A stretch of 64,000 bases of DNA, from positions 62,001-126,000 of the forward strand of contig NZ_JBHUIW010000016.1 in NCBI RefSeq assembly GCF_042682915.1. Reading direction: 5' to 3'. The translations under genes were made by a program, and so were the position numbers. Below are positions 27,427 through 39,654 of this stretch, one piece after another. The DNA is from Rhodoplanes azumiensis. GTDB taxonomy: Bacteria > Pseudomonadota > Alphaproteobacteria > Rhizobiales > Xanthobacteraceae. The notes below the pieces were generated by a model. That model was given only the letters and a program-made list of their open reading frames with translations, ran no database searches and was not told the origin of the DNA. Every line of letters starts with the position of its first letter. Within the stretch, counting starts at the first letter, position 1.

Positions 27427-28422
27427 ATGCGTGCCGCCGAAAGCCTCGCCGAACGCCCCCTGGATCCGCTCCGCACCGAGCGAGCGCCCGCCCCCGCACG
27501 GCCCCCGACGACCGAGCCGCGGGCACACCTGTCGCCGCACCTGAAGACGCTCGAGGCCGAGGCGATCTTCATCATGCGCGAGGTCGCGGCCGAATTCCGC
27601 AATCCCGTGATGCTCTACTCGGTCGGCAAGGACTCCTCGGTGATGCTCCACATCGCCCGCAAGGCGTTCTTCCCGGGACGCCCGCCCTTCCCGCTCCTGC
27701 ACATCGCGTCGGGCTGGGATTTTCGCGAGGTCATCACCCATCGCGACCGTATGGCGGCGCATTACGGGCTCGACCTGCTCGTCCACACCAACGCGCACGC
27801 CGCGGCCGCCGGGGTCAATCCGTTCGACACCGAGACGGGCGAGTATTCGCGGCTGATGCTGACCGAGGCGCTCAAGACGGCACTCGACGCGCACGGCTTC
27901 GACGCCGCTTTCGGTGGAGCACGACGCGACGAGGAGAAAGCGCGCGCCAAGGAGCGCATCTTCTCGCACCGGCGCGGCCATGTCTGGGATCCGCGCAATC
28001 AGCGGCCCGAGCTGTGGAGGCTGTTCAACACGCGGCTGGCGCCGGGCGACACGATGCGGGTGTTCCCGCTCTCCAACTGGACCGAGCTCGACGTGTGGGA
28101 CTACATCCGGGCCGAGAGCATACCCGTGGTGCCGCTCTACTTCGCGGCCGAGCGCGGCGTGGTGATCCGCGACGGCGCGCTGCTGGTCGTCGACGACGAG
28201 CGGATGCGGTGGCGCAAGGGCGAACGGCTCGAGACGCGCCGCGTGCGGTTCCGCACGCTCGGCTGCTGGCCGCTGACCGGCGCGGTCGAATCCGACGCCG
28301 CCGATCTGGACGGCATCATCACGGAAATCGTCGCATCGCGAGTCTCCGAGCGCAACGGCCGGCTGGTCGACGGCGCCTTGCAGGCCTCGATGGAAGCCAA
28401 GAAGCGCGAGGGTTACTTCTGA
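27427..28422 (+). CDS. cysD: sulfate adenylyltransferase small subunit
   Basis: A 331-residue ATP-pyrophosphatase that makes APS from sulfate and ATP together with the GTPase CysN. The PP-loop SVGKDSSVMLH is at about residue 67, and FGGARRDEEKARAKERIFS and PLSNWTELDVW are family signatures. The first 35 residues are a Pro/Ala-rich extension before HLKTLEAEAIFI. It overlaps the cysNC start by one base. Confidence 0.95.
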   Translation: MRAAESLAERPLDPLRTERAPAPARPPTTEPRAHLSPHLKTLEAEAIFIMREVAAEFRNPVMLYSVGKDSSVMLHIARKAFFPGRPPFPLLHIASGWDFREVITHRDRMAAHYGLDLLVHTNAHAAAAGVNPFDTETGEYSRLMLTEALKTALDAHGFDAAFGGARRDEEKARAKERIFSHRRGHVWDPRNQRPELWRLFNTRLAPGDTMRVFPLSNWTELDVWDYIRAESIPVVPLYFAAERGVVIRDGALLVVDDERMRWRKGERLETRRVRFRTLGCWPLTGAVESDAADLDGIITEIVASRVSERNGRLVDGALQASMEAKKREGYF

Positions 28423-30368
28423 TGCCGACCGCTCTCCGATCCGCCGTGGCCGCAGCGGCCGCCGTCACGGCCCCTGCCGCCGACAGCCTTCCGGTGCGCG
28501 CGCGCGGAGCGCTGCGCTTCATCACCTGCGGCTCGGTCGACGACGGCAAGTCGACGCTGATCGGCCGCCTGCTGCACGAGGCGCAAGGCGTGCTGGACGA
28601 CCAGCTCGCGACCGTGACACACGACAGCCGCCGATTCGGCACCACGGGCGAGGATGTCGACTTGGCGCTGCTGCTCGACGGTCTCGAGGCCGAACGCCAG
28701 CAAGGCATCACCATCGACGTCGCCTACCGGTTCTTCACGACCGGGCGGCGCGCCTTCGTGGTCGCCGACACGCCGGGACATGCGCAGTATACCCGCAACA
28801 TGGCGACCGGTGCCTCGACCTCTGACCTCGCCGTTCTGCTGGTCGATGCCCGGAAAGGCCTCCTGGAGCAGACGCGGCGGCACGCCGCGATCGTGTCGCT
28901 GCTCGGGATTCGCCACGTCGTGCTGGCGATCAACAAGATGGATCTGGTCGGCTGGTCGCAGCTTCGTTTCGCCGAGCTGGTGGCGGCGTTCCGTGACTTC
29001 GCGGCGCCTCTCGGCTTCCGCACGGTGACACCGATCCCGCTGTCGGCGCGCTTCGGCGACAACGTCGCGCGACCGAGCCCGAACGCGCCCTGGTTCGACG
29101 GGCCCACCCTGCTCGACCATCTCGAAACCGTGGCGATCGCCGACGAGGGCGAGGCGGACGTCCGCTTTCCGGTGCAGTGGGTGAGCCGGCCGAACGCGGA
29201 TTTTCGCGGTGCCGCCGGCACGGTCGCGAGCGGCCGCATCGCGGTCGGCGACCCGCTGGTCGTCGCCGCCTCGGGACGATCGACGCGCGTCGCCCGCATC
29301 GTCACCATGGATGGCGATCTCGATGTCGCGAGCGCGGGCGACGCCGTCACCCTCACCTTCACGGACGAGATCGACATCGGGCGCGGCGACGTGCTGGTGC
29401 CGCCGCGGGCGCGGCCGGCCGTGACGCGACGTTTCTCGGCCGACCTCGTGTGGATGATCGACGAGGAGATCGAGGCCGGTCGGAACTATCGCCTGAAGAT
29501 CGGCACCGCCACGGTCGCGGCGACCGTCACGCGCATCGCCGACCGGCTCGATCTCGCGAGCCTCGGCCGGGTGCCGGCCGATCGGCTCGCGCTCAACGCC
29601 ATCGGCCGCGTCCATGTCGAGACCGCCGTGCCGGTGGCGATCGACCCTTATACGGAGAACCGCTCGACCGGCGCCTTCATCCTGATCGACCGCGCGACCC
29701 ATGCGACCGCCGCGGCCGGGCTGGTGGTGGGACCGCTCGGCGCCGCGCGCGACGTGCACGTCCATGCGGGGGCCGTCGCGCCGTCGCTGCGCGCCTTCGT
29801 GAAGGCGCAAGCGCCGCTCGCCGTGTGGCTCACCGGCCTGCCCGGCTCCGGCAAGTCGACCATCGCGGATCTGGTCGAGCGCCGCCTCGTCGCGCTCGGC
29901 CATCACACCATGCTGCTCGACGGCGACAATGTCCGGCAGGGCCTCAATGCCGACCTCGGATTCGACGCGGCGTCACGCGCCGAGAACGTGCGACGCGTCG
30001 GCGAGGTGGCGAAGCTGATGACCGACGCAGGACTGATCGTGCTGGTGTCGCTGGTGTCGCCGTTCCGCGCCGACCGCGACAAGGTCGCGGCCCTGCTCGG
30101 GCCCGATCGGTTCCTCGAGGTGTTCGTCGACGCGAGCCCGGAGACGTGCCGGTTGCGCGACCCGAAGGGCCTCTACGCCAAAGTGGACGCCGGCCGGATC
30201 GTGAACTTCACCGGACGTGACCAGCCCTACGAGCCCCCGCTCGCCCCGGCCCTGGTGCTGCCGACGGACACGATCGCCCCGGAGATCGCCGCCGAGCGCC
30301 TCGTCCAAGCGATCCTCGAGCGGGTGCGCCCGCAGCCGACGAGCGCACTCGACGGCGCCCAGCTCTGA
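28422..30368 (+). CDS. cysNC: bifunctional sulfate adenylyltransferase GTPase subunit / APS kinase
   Basis: A 648-residue fusion. Residues about 30-450 are the EF-Tu-like CysN GTPase (GSVDDGKST from residue 37, DTPGHAQYTRNMATG, NKMDLVG). From about residue 465 the APS kinase CysC begins (Walker A GLPGSGKST, LDGDNVRQGLNADLGF, FVDASPETCRLRDPKGLY). Together with CysD it makes APS and then PAPS. Because CysH looks APS-specific, PAPS may serve sulfation. It ends the operon, followed by a strong hairpin. Confidence 0.95.
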   Translation: MPTALRSAVAAAAAVTAPAADSLPVRARGALRFITCGSVDDGKSTLIGRLLHEAQGVLDDQLATVTHDSRRFGTTGEDVDLALLLDGLEAERQQGITIDVAYRFFTTGRRAFVVADTPGHAQYTRNMATGASTSDLAVLLVDARKGLLEQTRRHAAIVSLLGIRHVVLAINKMDLVGWSQLRFAELVAAFRDFAAPLGFRTVTPIPLSARFGDNVARPSPNAPWFDGPTLLDHLETVAIADEGEADVRFPVQWVSRPNADFRGAAGTVASGRIAVGDPLVVAASGRSTRVARIVTMDGDLDVASAGDAVTLTFTDEIDIGRGDVLVPPRARPAVTRRFSADLVWMIDEEIEAGRNYRLKIGTATVAATVTRIADRLDLASLGRVPADRLALNAIGRVHVETAVPVAIDPYTENRSTGAFILIDRATHATAAAGLVVGPLGAARDVHVHAGAVAPSLRAFVKAQAPLAVWLTGLPGSGKSTIADLVERRLVALGHHTMLLDGDNVRQGLNADLGFDAASRAENVRRVGEVAKLMTDAGLIVLVSLVSPFRADRDKVAALLGPDRFLEVFVDASPETCRLRDPKGLYAKVDAGRIVNFTGRDQPYEPPLAPALVLPTDTIAPEIAAERLVQAILERVRPQPTSALDGAQL

Positions 30369-30373
30369 AAAGC

Positions 30374-30402
30374 GCCCCGACGACGCCCGACGTCGTCGGG
30401 GC
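30374..30402 (+). terminator. hairpin terminator after cysNC
   Basis: A perfect 12-bp stem GCCCCGACGACG / CGTCGTCGGGGC with loop CCCGA lies six bases after the cysNC stop. No T-run follows, so it could need Rho or act only on mRNA stability. Confidence 0.65.
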
Positions 30403-30443
30403 CGTCGGGGCCGTCGGCGATGGGCGGCGCGACACCGGAGCCG

Positions 30444-30794
30444 TCAGAACACCGGCACCGGCTCGATGCGCAGGCTGTCGGCCGACGCCGACGACCGCGC
30501 TGCGGCGAGGTGACGGACGAGATCGGCCCCGATGTCGTCGAGCGACGCGCCGGGGCGCGGGGCCGGGCTGGTGGAGAGGCGCGGATCGGCGCTGTCCAGC
30601 CAATCGAGACACCACTGCGCGCCGTCGTGACGGAGCGTGCCCTGGATGTCGCCGTTCCAGGTGACCAGCCAGATCCCGAGCGTCCAGTCGCGGACGAAGC
30701 CGATCGACATCGCCTCGACGGCGCGACGGAGTTCCGACAGCCCGCGGACGATGCGGGCGGACAGGTCGACGAGGGCGATGCGGCTCGCGGTCAT
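30444..30794 (-). CDS. hypothetical protein
   Basis: A 116-residue soluble protein with no family I recognise. The core IGFVRDWTLGIWLVTWNGD is Trp-rich and followed by RHDGAQWCLDWLDSADP; the C-terminus is Ala/Ser-rich. Composition and absence of a better frame on the other strand suggest it is real. It is convergent with cysNC and lies downstream of the antiporter gene on the same strand (51 bases). No clear ribosome site is seen. Confidence 0.5.
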   Translation of the reverse strand: MTASRIALVDLSARIVRGLSELRRAVEAMSIGFVRDWTLGIWLVTWNGDIQGTLRHDGAQWCLDWLDSADPRLSTSPAPRPGASLDDIGADLVRHLAAARSSASADSLRIEPVPVF

Positions 30795-30844
30795 GACCGG
30801 AAGTTTGCAGCCGGCGCCTCTTGTCGGCAACGCGCAGGACTTTG

Positions 30845-32788
30845 TTATTTTCGGGCTCGCCGGAGAAGATCGCGCACGCTGACGCGCCGACGCCGAGATC
30901 GAACGTCGTCGACGCGCTCTCGATGCCGCGACGCGTCGTCCGGTGAACCCAGACCACCATCGGTGCTCGGCGACCTCGGTCTCAGGCCCTTCGGCGGCGA
31001 CGGCGCGCCGGGAGCCGTGGCGCCGGGGACCGCCCCTGGTGCAGTCCCCGCACCGGCCGGCACGATGTGCTCGACGATGCCGCGGGCGATCTCGCGCTCG
31101 CCCATGATCACCACGGCCGCGCCCAGCGATTCGAGGTGTTCGACCTCGGCGTCCGAATGTGCGCGCGCGATGATCTCGAGCGACGGATTGGCGGCCTTCG
31201 CCTGCTCCACCACCTGCCCGGCCTCGAAGGCGTTGGGGATCGCGAGCACCAGCCGCCGGGCGCCCGGCAGATTGGCGGCCGCCATCACCTCGGGATCGGC
31301 CGCGTTGCCGGCGAGCACCTCGGTCTTCTGCGAGCGCAATGCCGCGACGGCCGCGTCGGCGTCCTCGATCACCAGGACGGGCAGCCGCCGCGCGGCGAGC
31401 GCGGCGGCGACGAGGCTGCCGACCCGGCCGTGGCCCACCAGCACGGTGTGATCCGTGAGCGTGGTGGCGACCAAAGGCTCGACCGCGACGGCGGTCGCGG
31501 CGGGCGCGGCCCGCGCGCCCGCACCAGCGGTGCCGCCCGCCGGTGCGGCGGCCGACGCACCCGCCCGCCGGCTGAGCGCGGCGACCGCCGCGAATGCGAG
31601 CGGGTTGATCAGAATCGACAGGATCGCGCCGGCCAGGATCAGATCGCGCGCCGCCTCCGGCAGCAGCTTCAGGCCGACGCCGAGCTCGGCCAGGATGAAG
31701 GAGAACTCGCCGATCTGCGCGAGGCTCGCCGAGATGATCAGCGCCGTGCCGGTGGGATGGCCGAACGCCCGCACGATGAGGAACGCCGCCGCCGACTTGC
31801 CGATGACGATGATGAACAGGGTGATCAGCACGGCGACCGGCTCGCGCATAATGGTCGAGGGATCGAACAGCATGCCGACCGAGACGAAGAACAGAACCGC
31901 GAAGGCGTCGCGCAGCGGCAGCGACTCCTCGGCGGCCCGGTGGCTCAGCTCGGATTCCGACAGGATCATGCCGGCGAAGAAGGCGCCGAGCGCGAACGAC
32001 ACGCCGAACAGCTTCGCCGCTCCGAACGCGACGCCGAGCGCGATCGCCAGCACGGCGAGGCGGAACAGCTCGCGCGAGCCGGTGTGCGCGACCCAGTGCA
32101 GCACCCACGGGATCACGCGCCGGCCGACAACCAGCATCACGACGACGAAGCCCGCGACCTTCAGCACCGTCACGGCGAGCACGCCACCGACGCCGAGGTC
32201 GGTGACGACGCCGAACAGCCCGCCGGGCGCGGCGTGGCCGTTCGCCCCCGCGCCGCCGGTGCCGAGCGCGCCGGCCAGTGCCGGCAGCAGCACCAGCGCC
32301 AGCACCATCGCGAGATCCTCGACGATTAGCCAGCCGACCGCGATCTTGCCGCGTTCGGTCTCGACGAGGCGGCGCTCCTGCAAGGCCCGCAGCAGCACCA
32401 CGGTCGAGGCGACGGAGAGCGCGAGACCGAACACCAGCGCGGCCGCCATCGACCAGCCGAGCCACCAGGCGAGCCCCGCCCCCATCGCGGTCGCGGCGGC
32501 GATCTGCACGATGGCGCCGGGCACGGCGATCGCCCGCACCGAGAGGAGATCGTCGAGCGAGAAGTGCAGCCCGACGCCGAACATCAGGAGGATCACGCCC
32601 ATCTCGGCCAGTTCCGGCGCCAACGTCTGATCGGCGACGAAGCCCGGCGTGTGCGGACCGACCAGCACCCCGGCCACGAGATATCCGACCAGCGGCGGAA
32701 TCTTCAGCCGGTGTGCGAGCGCACCGAACACGAAAGCGAGGCCGAGACCGGCGACGATGGTGGCGATCAACGGGGTATCATGCGGCAT
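30845..32788 (-). CDS. CPA2-family cation:proton antiporter with RCK domain (KefB/YbaL-like)
   Basis: A 647-residue inner-membrane antiporter, probably K+/H+. About 12 helices cover residues 1-400, including PPLVGYLVAGVLVGPHTPG and VSFALGAFFAGMILSESELS. A linker rich in Ala/Gly follows, then a Rossmann RCK/TrkA-N domain (TVLVGHGRVGSLVAAAL, about residue 440). The last 60 residues are Pro/Arg-rich and poorly conserved. NAD(H) or a nucleotide probably gates transport. It is divergent from the secDF side. Confidence 0.9.
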   Translation of the reverse strand: MPHDTPLIATIVAGLGLAFVFGALAHRLKIPPLVGYLVAGVLVGPHTPGFVADQTLAPELAEMGVILLMFGVGLHFSLDDLLSVRAIAVPGAIVQIAAATAMGAGLAWWLGWSMAAALVFGLALSVASTVVLLRALQERRLVETERGKIAVGWLIVEDLAMVLALVLLPALAGALGTGGAGANGHAAPGGLFGVVTDLGVGGVLAVTVLKVAGFVVVMLVVGRRVIPWVLHWVAHTGSRELFRLAVLAIALGVAFGAAKLFGVSFALGAFFAGMILSESELSHRAAEESLPLRDAFAVLFFVSVGMLFDPSTIMREPVAVLITLFIIVIGKSAAAFLIVRAFGHPTGTALIISASLAQIGEFSFILAELGVGLKLLPEAARDLILAGAILSILINPLAFAAVAALSRRAGASAAAPAGGTAGAGARAAPAATAVAVEPLVATTLTDHTVLVGHGRVGSLVAAALAARRLPVLVIEDADAAVAALRSQKTEVLAGNAADPEVMAAANLPGARRLVLAIPNAFEAGQVVEQAKAANPSLEIIARAHSDAEVEHLESLGAAVVIMGEREIARGIVEHIVPAGAGTAPGAVPGATAPGAPSPPKGLRPRSPSTDGGLGSPDDASRHRERVDDVRSRRRRVSVRDLLRRARK

Positions 32789-32900
32789 GAACGACGAGGC
32801 CTCGCGCGGTCCCGCGGGCGGAACGGCACTCTGATGGATGGATTTCCGCCATTATGAAGGGCTACAAGACGATCGAGCAAGCGCACCGGCACGCGCCATC

Positions 32901-32975
32901 CGAGACTTCGCGCACCGAGCCTCCACGCACGGAGACTCCACGCACGGAGACTTCACGTGTGAAGACTTCACGCGC
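32901..32975. repeat. five-copy 15-bp tandem repeat
   Basis: Five adjoining imperfect copies, for example CGAGACTTCGCGCAC, GGAGACTCCACGCAC and GAAGACTTCACGCGC. It lies between the divergent antiporter gene and the secDF side, about 110-190 bp from the antiporter start. The unit length is a multiple of three, but no supported gene covers it. Confidence 0.85.
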
Positions 32976-33059
32976 GAAGTGCGGTACGACACGCGAACCG
33001 ATATCACCAACGAACCATGACAGGCGTTCGCGCCCCGACGAGACAGTGACGGCGAGACC

Positions 33060-33488
33060 ATGACGGCCAGGCGAGGGACACGACAGGTGAACGGCGGCGC
33101 GGCGACGCCTGCCGGTCTGCGCGCCTGTCTGGTCATCGCCCTCCTGGTGCTGCACTGGAGCGCGCTGCCGCTCATCGGCCTCCATCTCGGGATCGGCGTC
33201 GGCGGCACGATGTCGCGGGGCGTCGAGAACGCCGATCAGACGGCACGGCCGGCCCTGCCGGTGCGCGACATGCTGCGCGCCGCCGCGACCATGCGGGCGG
33301 AGCGCAGCGACCTCGGGGCCCCGGCCGCCGTCGGGCCGTCGGACGATCCCGCGGCCGTGCTGCCGTCCGTCGTGCGACCACCGATCGTCGAGACGACGAC
33401 GCGCCTCGCCGAAGCGCGGAGCGAAACCTCGCGGGCGCACTACCGCCGCGCCTTCGACGCGCGCGGTCCGCCGGCCGTCCGGACCTGA
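33060..33488 (+). CDS. possible small membrane-anchored protein upstream of secDF
   Basis: A 142-residue frame with one hydrophobic helix (ACLVIALLVLHWSALPLIGL, about residues 22-41), then an Ala/Arg-rich tail. It runs in the direction of secDF and ends 113 bp before it. No recognisable family and only a weak ribosome site (GGCGAGACC), so it may be non-coding; the clean hydrophobic segment is the main support. Confidence 0.35.
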   Translation: MTARRGTRQVNGGAATPAGLRACLVIALLVLHWSALPLIGLHLGIGVGGTMSRGVENADQTARPALPVRDMLRAAATMRAERSDLGAPAAVGPSDDPAAVLPSVVRPPIVETTTRLAEARSETSRAHYRRAFDARGPPAVRT

Positions 33489-33601
33489 TCCCGACCGCAC
33501 CTCCTTCCGCGGCTGATCCCTCCTTTTCCGATCTCATCACGCTCCCGCCGGGCGACGACGACGTCGCGCCGGTGCGCGAACGCTCGACCTGGACGACACC
33601 C

Positions 33602-36166
<2,565 letters not shown>

Positions 36167-36325
36167 GCGACCGTGGCCCGCGACCGACCGCCGGCGCCGC
36201 GCGCTGCCGACGGTCGGCCGCCTCGGGCTTCTCGGACGGCATCTGCCTGATCGCTGCCGGTCGGTCCGGGTTCGCGGCTTCGCCGCGGCCCGAAATGACC
36301 AGGAGCCGATCGACTGGAACGGGTA

Positions 36326-37048
36326 TCAGATCAGGCGGCCGTCGCGCAGCTCCAGCACCCGGTCGAAGCGGTCGACGATCTTCTCGTCGTGGGTCACGAC
36401 GACGATCGCCGCCTTCCGGTCGACGGCGACGCGGCGGAGCAGATCCATCACGGTCTGGGCGCGCTGGGAATCGAGCGCCGCGGTCGGCTCGTCGGCCAGG
36501 ATGATGCGCGGCCGGTTGGCGAGCGCACGGGCGATGGCGACGCGCTGCGCCTCGCCGCCCGAAAGCTGCGACGGAAAGGCGTCACTGCGGTGGCCGACGT
36601 CGAGATAGTCGAGCAGCTCGCGGGCGCGGCACCGCGCCGCGGCGCGCCGCTCTCCGGCGAGCTGTAGCACCAGCGCGACATTGTCGGTCGCGGTGAGGAA
36701 AGGCAGCAGATTGTGGAACTGGAAGATGAAGCCGACGGTCTCGAGCCGCAGCCGGCGCAGATCACGGCGCAGCCAGTGCCCCTCGGCGAAGATGTCCTCG
36801 CCGGCGATCCGAACCGTGCCCTCCGACGGCGCCAGGATGCAGCCGACGATGTTGAGCACCGTCGTCTTGCCGGAGCCGCTCGGGCCGCGCAGCCCGACCA
36901 CCTCGCCGGCCGCGACGTCGAACGACACGCCGCGCAGCGCGTCGACTCGCGCCGGGCCTTCGCCGTAGTGCTTCCGCACGTCGACGAAGGAGACGAGAGG
37001 CGCTGCGGGGCTGATCATCGCGGCGTCGATCATCGTGGGGGCGCTCAT
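36326..37048 (-). CDS. ABC transporter ATP-binding protein (MacB/LolD/DevA-like)
   Basis: A 240-residue ATPase. Walker A GPSGSGKTT, Q-loop FIFQFHNLLPFLTATDNV, signature LSGGEAQRVAIARAL and Walker B IILADEPTAALD are all visible. The FQFHNLLPFLTA segment is typical of the DevA/LolD group, which powers FtsX-like permeases. It is the last gene of a three-gene minus-strand operon, ten bases after the permease gene. Confidence 0.92.
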   Translation of the reverse strand: MSAPTMIDAAMISPAAPLVSFVDVRKHYGEGPARVDALRGVSFDVAAGEVVGLRGPSGSGKTTVLNIVGCILAPSEGTVRIAGEDIFAEGHWLRRDLRRLRLETVGFIFQFHNLLPFLTATDNVALVLQLAGERRAAARCRARELLDYLDVGHRSDAFPSQLSGGEAQRVAIARALANRPRIILADEPTAALDSQRAQTVMDLLRRVAVDRKAAIVVVTHDEKIVDRFDRVLELRDGRLI

Positions 37049-37058
37049 GGCGCGCTCC

Positions 37059-38192
37059 TCACCCGGCCAGCGCCGTCGCCGGATCGACCTTCAGGGCGAG
37101 CCGGACACCGAGCGTGCTGGCCAGAAGGCAGATGACGACGACCGCGGCGGCGAGCGCCATCACGTCCGGCGGATCGACGACGACGCGGCGCGGAAAGCTG
37201 TCCTTGAGGGCGAGCAGCAGCCCGAGGCCCGCGGCGAAGCCGATCGCTCCCATCGCGAGCGCCTGCTGCAGGATCAGCCCGACGATGGTGCGATCGGGCG
37301 CGCCGATCAGCTTGAGGGTGGCGATCTCGCGGGTCTTGTCGATGGTCAGCGTGTGGATGATCAACGCGATGATCACGGTCGAGACGATCAGCAGGAGGGT
37401 CGTGAACAGGCCGATCTGCCGCCGCGCCCGCTCGATCACGGACCGGCTCAGCACCGTCTCCTGCTCCTCCTGGGTCAGCACCGCGAGATGCTTCCAGCGC
37501 CGCACGCCGTCGGCGACGCTCGCCACCGGCACGTCCGGGCTCACCCGCGCGACGATCGCGTTGACGATATCGCTCGACGCCTCGCCGCCGCCGCGGGCGA
37601 GCTCGCGGCGCGCCGCCGGCGGGGCGAGCTCGAACTGCAGCTTCTGCGAGTCGCGCAGCGTGATGAACACCACCGGGTCGCCGCCCGAGGAGACCTGCCC
37701 GGCCGTGACGCCGACCACCGTGAACTCGCGGCGACCGAGCTTCAAGCGCTCGCCGACCATCAGCCCGGCGGAGCGATCGACGACCGCCTCGTAACGGCTC
37801 TGCACGATCGGACGGCCGTCGATCAGCCGGCCGGGACCGCCGGGACGACCGGGCTCGAAGCCGATCACATAGAGCCGCAGTTTGCCGGCCGCCGTATCGG
37901 TCTCGACCGATTGGAACGTCACGGCGCCGGCCGCCATGACGCCGGCGACGCGGGCGACCGCCTCCCGCGTGTCGCCGGGCAGCCGCGAAGCCTCCGCGAA
38001 GGGACCGCGCGTGTTGGTCTCGACCACCCACAGGTCGACGGCCGGCGACCGCGCCAGCGCCAGGGCCTCGGCGATCAGGCCGCGATAGATGCCGAGCATC
38101 GAGAGAACGATGGCGAGCAGCAGGCCGAGCCCCAGGCACGTCATCAGGAAGCGGCCGAGATTGTGCAGGATGTCGCGGGCCGCGAGGTTCAT
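37059..38192 (-). CDS. FtsX/DevC-like ABC transporter permease
   Basis: A 377-residue membrane protein with one N-terminal helix (NLGRFLMTCLGLGLLLAIVLSM), a large periplasmic domain (about residues 45-255) and three C-terminal helices (VIIALIIHTLTIDKTREIATLK and two more). This is the MacB/DevC topology used for substrates taken from the periplasm. Its start overlaps the adaptor gene stop by four bases. With the adaptor and ATPase it forms a DevBCA-type tripartite exporter; an outer-membrane TolC is not encoded here. Confidence 0.9.
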   Translation of the reverse strand: MNLAARDILHNLGRFLMTCLGLGLLLAIVLSMLGIYRGLIAEALALARSPAVDLWVVETNTRGPFAEASRLPGDTREAVARVAGVMAAGAVTFQSVETDTAAGKLRLYVIGFEPGRPGGPGRLIDGRPIVQSRYEAVVDRSAGLMVGERLKLGRREFTVVGVTAGQVSSGGDPVVFITLRDSQKLQFELAPPAARRELARGGGEASSDIVNAIVARVSPDVPVASVADGVRRWKHLAVLTQEEQETVLSRSVIERARRQIGLFTTLLLIVSTVIIALIIHTLTIDKTREIATLKLIGAPDRTIVGLILQQALAMGAIGFAAGLGLLLALKDSFPRRVVVDPPDVMALAAAVVVICLLASTLGVRLALKVDPATALAG

Positions 38193-39373
38193 GGCCGCGA
38201 TCCCTCCGGCCGCGATCCTTCGGTCCCTGCCGCGAGCGAGGCGGAGCGTCCTTCACGAAATCCCGAGCCGACCACGGCGGCGATCCGGGCGCCGTCCGGC
38301 AGGCCGTCGCGCAGCGCGACGCGGCCATCGTGGCTGCGGTCGCCGAGCTGCACCCGCACCTTCTCGAGCCGACCATCGCGAAGAATCCAGACGACGCCGG
38401 TCGCGCCGTCGAAGCGCTCGATCGCCTTCTCGGGGATCATCAGGGCGCGCGGCAGCACCGCCTTGGTGACGAACACCTCGGCCTGCTCGCCAATGTGGAA
38501 GTCGGCCGGACAGTCCGTGCAGGCGACGTAGACGCGGCGCTCCTCGTTGACGCGGTCGCTCTCGATGCCGATGCGCACCACCGTGCCGTGGAAGGTCTTC
38601 TGGGGCAGCGAGCGCAGCCGCACCTCGGCCGGCTGGCCGAGCGCGATGCCGCCGGCGCGCGCCTCGTCCACATAGGCGAGGATCCACACGGTCTGCGGCG
38701 CGACCAGCGTGAACAGTGCCTCGCCGGCCCCGACCACGGCGCCGAGCTCCTTCGCACGCGACACCACGATCGCATCGAACGGCGCCTTCAGGACATGCTG
38801 ATCCAGCACGGCGCGGTCGCTGGCGAGCTGGGCGCGGGCGTCGTCGAGCCGTGCCTTCGCGGACGCGATCTCGCTCTGCGCCACCAGGAGGTCGGCGCCG
38901 GCGATCGCCTCGTTGGCCTGCGCCTCCTCGGCGGCCTCCTGCGACACCGACTGGCGTTCGAGCAGCGACTGGCGCCGGCGGTTGGTCTGGGTGCGCTGGC
39001 GATGCGTCGCCTCGGCCTTGTGGGCCGCGGCCTCGGCGACCTTCAGGGCGGCCTCTGCGCTGGCGACCTGAGCCTGCGCCTTGGCGAGCCGCGCCGCCTG
39101 CTCGGTCGGGTCGATCGCGGCCAGCACCTGCCCGGTCGTGACGGCGTCGCCGTGGTCGGCGTGCAGCGCCGTGAGCGTGCCGGCCACCTTGAAGCCGGTC
39201 CGGCTGGTCACCCGCGCCTCGACGGTGCCGAGCCCGAACACCTTTATCGGCACCTCGGTCGCCGGTTCCACGACGGTGACCGAGACCGGCGACGAGCGCA
39301 GGACGAAGACGACGCCGGCCACGACGGCGGTCCCGACACCGAGCACGGCGAGAACGAGAGCGAGGCGGCGCAT
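38189..39373 (-). CDS. HlyD-type periplasmic adaptor of the DevBCA-like exporter
   Basis: A 394-residue membrane-fusion protein. One N-terminal helix (LALVLAVLGVGTAVVAGVVFVL), a split biotinyl-lipoyl domain (SRTGFKVAGTLTALHADHGD and later LKAPFDAIVVSRAKELGAVV), an Ala/Gln-rich coiled coil of about 90 residues between them, and a beta-barrel domain. I place the start at the ATG 39373, where the helix begins; a GTG 42 bases upstream is possible. First gene of the exporter operon, divergent from the metal efflux operon. Confidence 0.88.
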   Translation of the reverse strand: MRRLALVLAVLGVGTAVVAGVVFVLRSSPVSVTVVEPATEVPIKVFGLGTVEARVTSRTGFKVAGTLTALHADHGDAVTTGQVLAAIDPTEQAARLAKAQAQVASAEAALKVAEAAAHKAEATHRQRTQTNRRRQSLLERQSVSQEAAEEAQANEAIAGADLLVAQSEIASAKARLDDARAQLASDRAVLDQHVLKAPFDAIVVSRAKELGAVVGAGEALFTLVAPQTVWILAYVDEARAGGIALGQPAEVRLRSLPQKTFHGTVVRIGIESDRVNEERRVYVACTDCPADFHIGEQAEVFVTKAVLPRALMIPEKAIERFDGATGVVWILRDGRLEKVRVQLGDRSHDGRVALRDGLPDGARIAAVVGSGFREGRSASLAAGTEGSRPEGSRP

Positions 39374-39654
39374 GGGCGGCTCTGACCAGGACAGGGGGGA
39401 GCGAATGGACGACACCGTGGACAGGCACGCAGGACGGATGCGAGACGCACACGGAGGGACCGATCAGGGGACCGATCACGGCCGGAAATGATCACCGGAC
39501 GGAGTGTCCAGGCGATGTCGTGAATGTAAAGTCGTGTAAAGACCGGACGATCGGGCCCGCGTCGCAAGCGGCCCGACCATTTTACCTCACCGTGCGTCGA
39601 TTGCCGTCGCGTCCGAACACGAGTATTCTGATCCGCGAGAGGATAATCCGACCG

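Noticed and set aside
32901..32975. CRISPR array or coding repeat
   Set aside because: 15-bp units directly abut, no spacers; no supported gene covers them.
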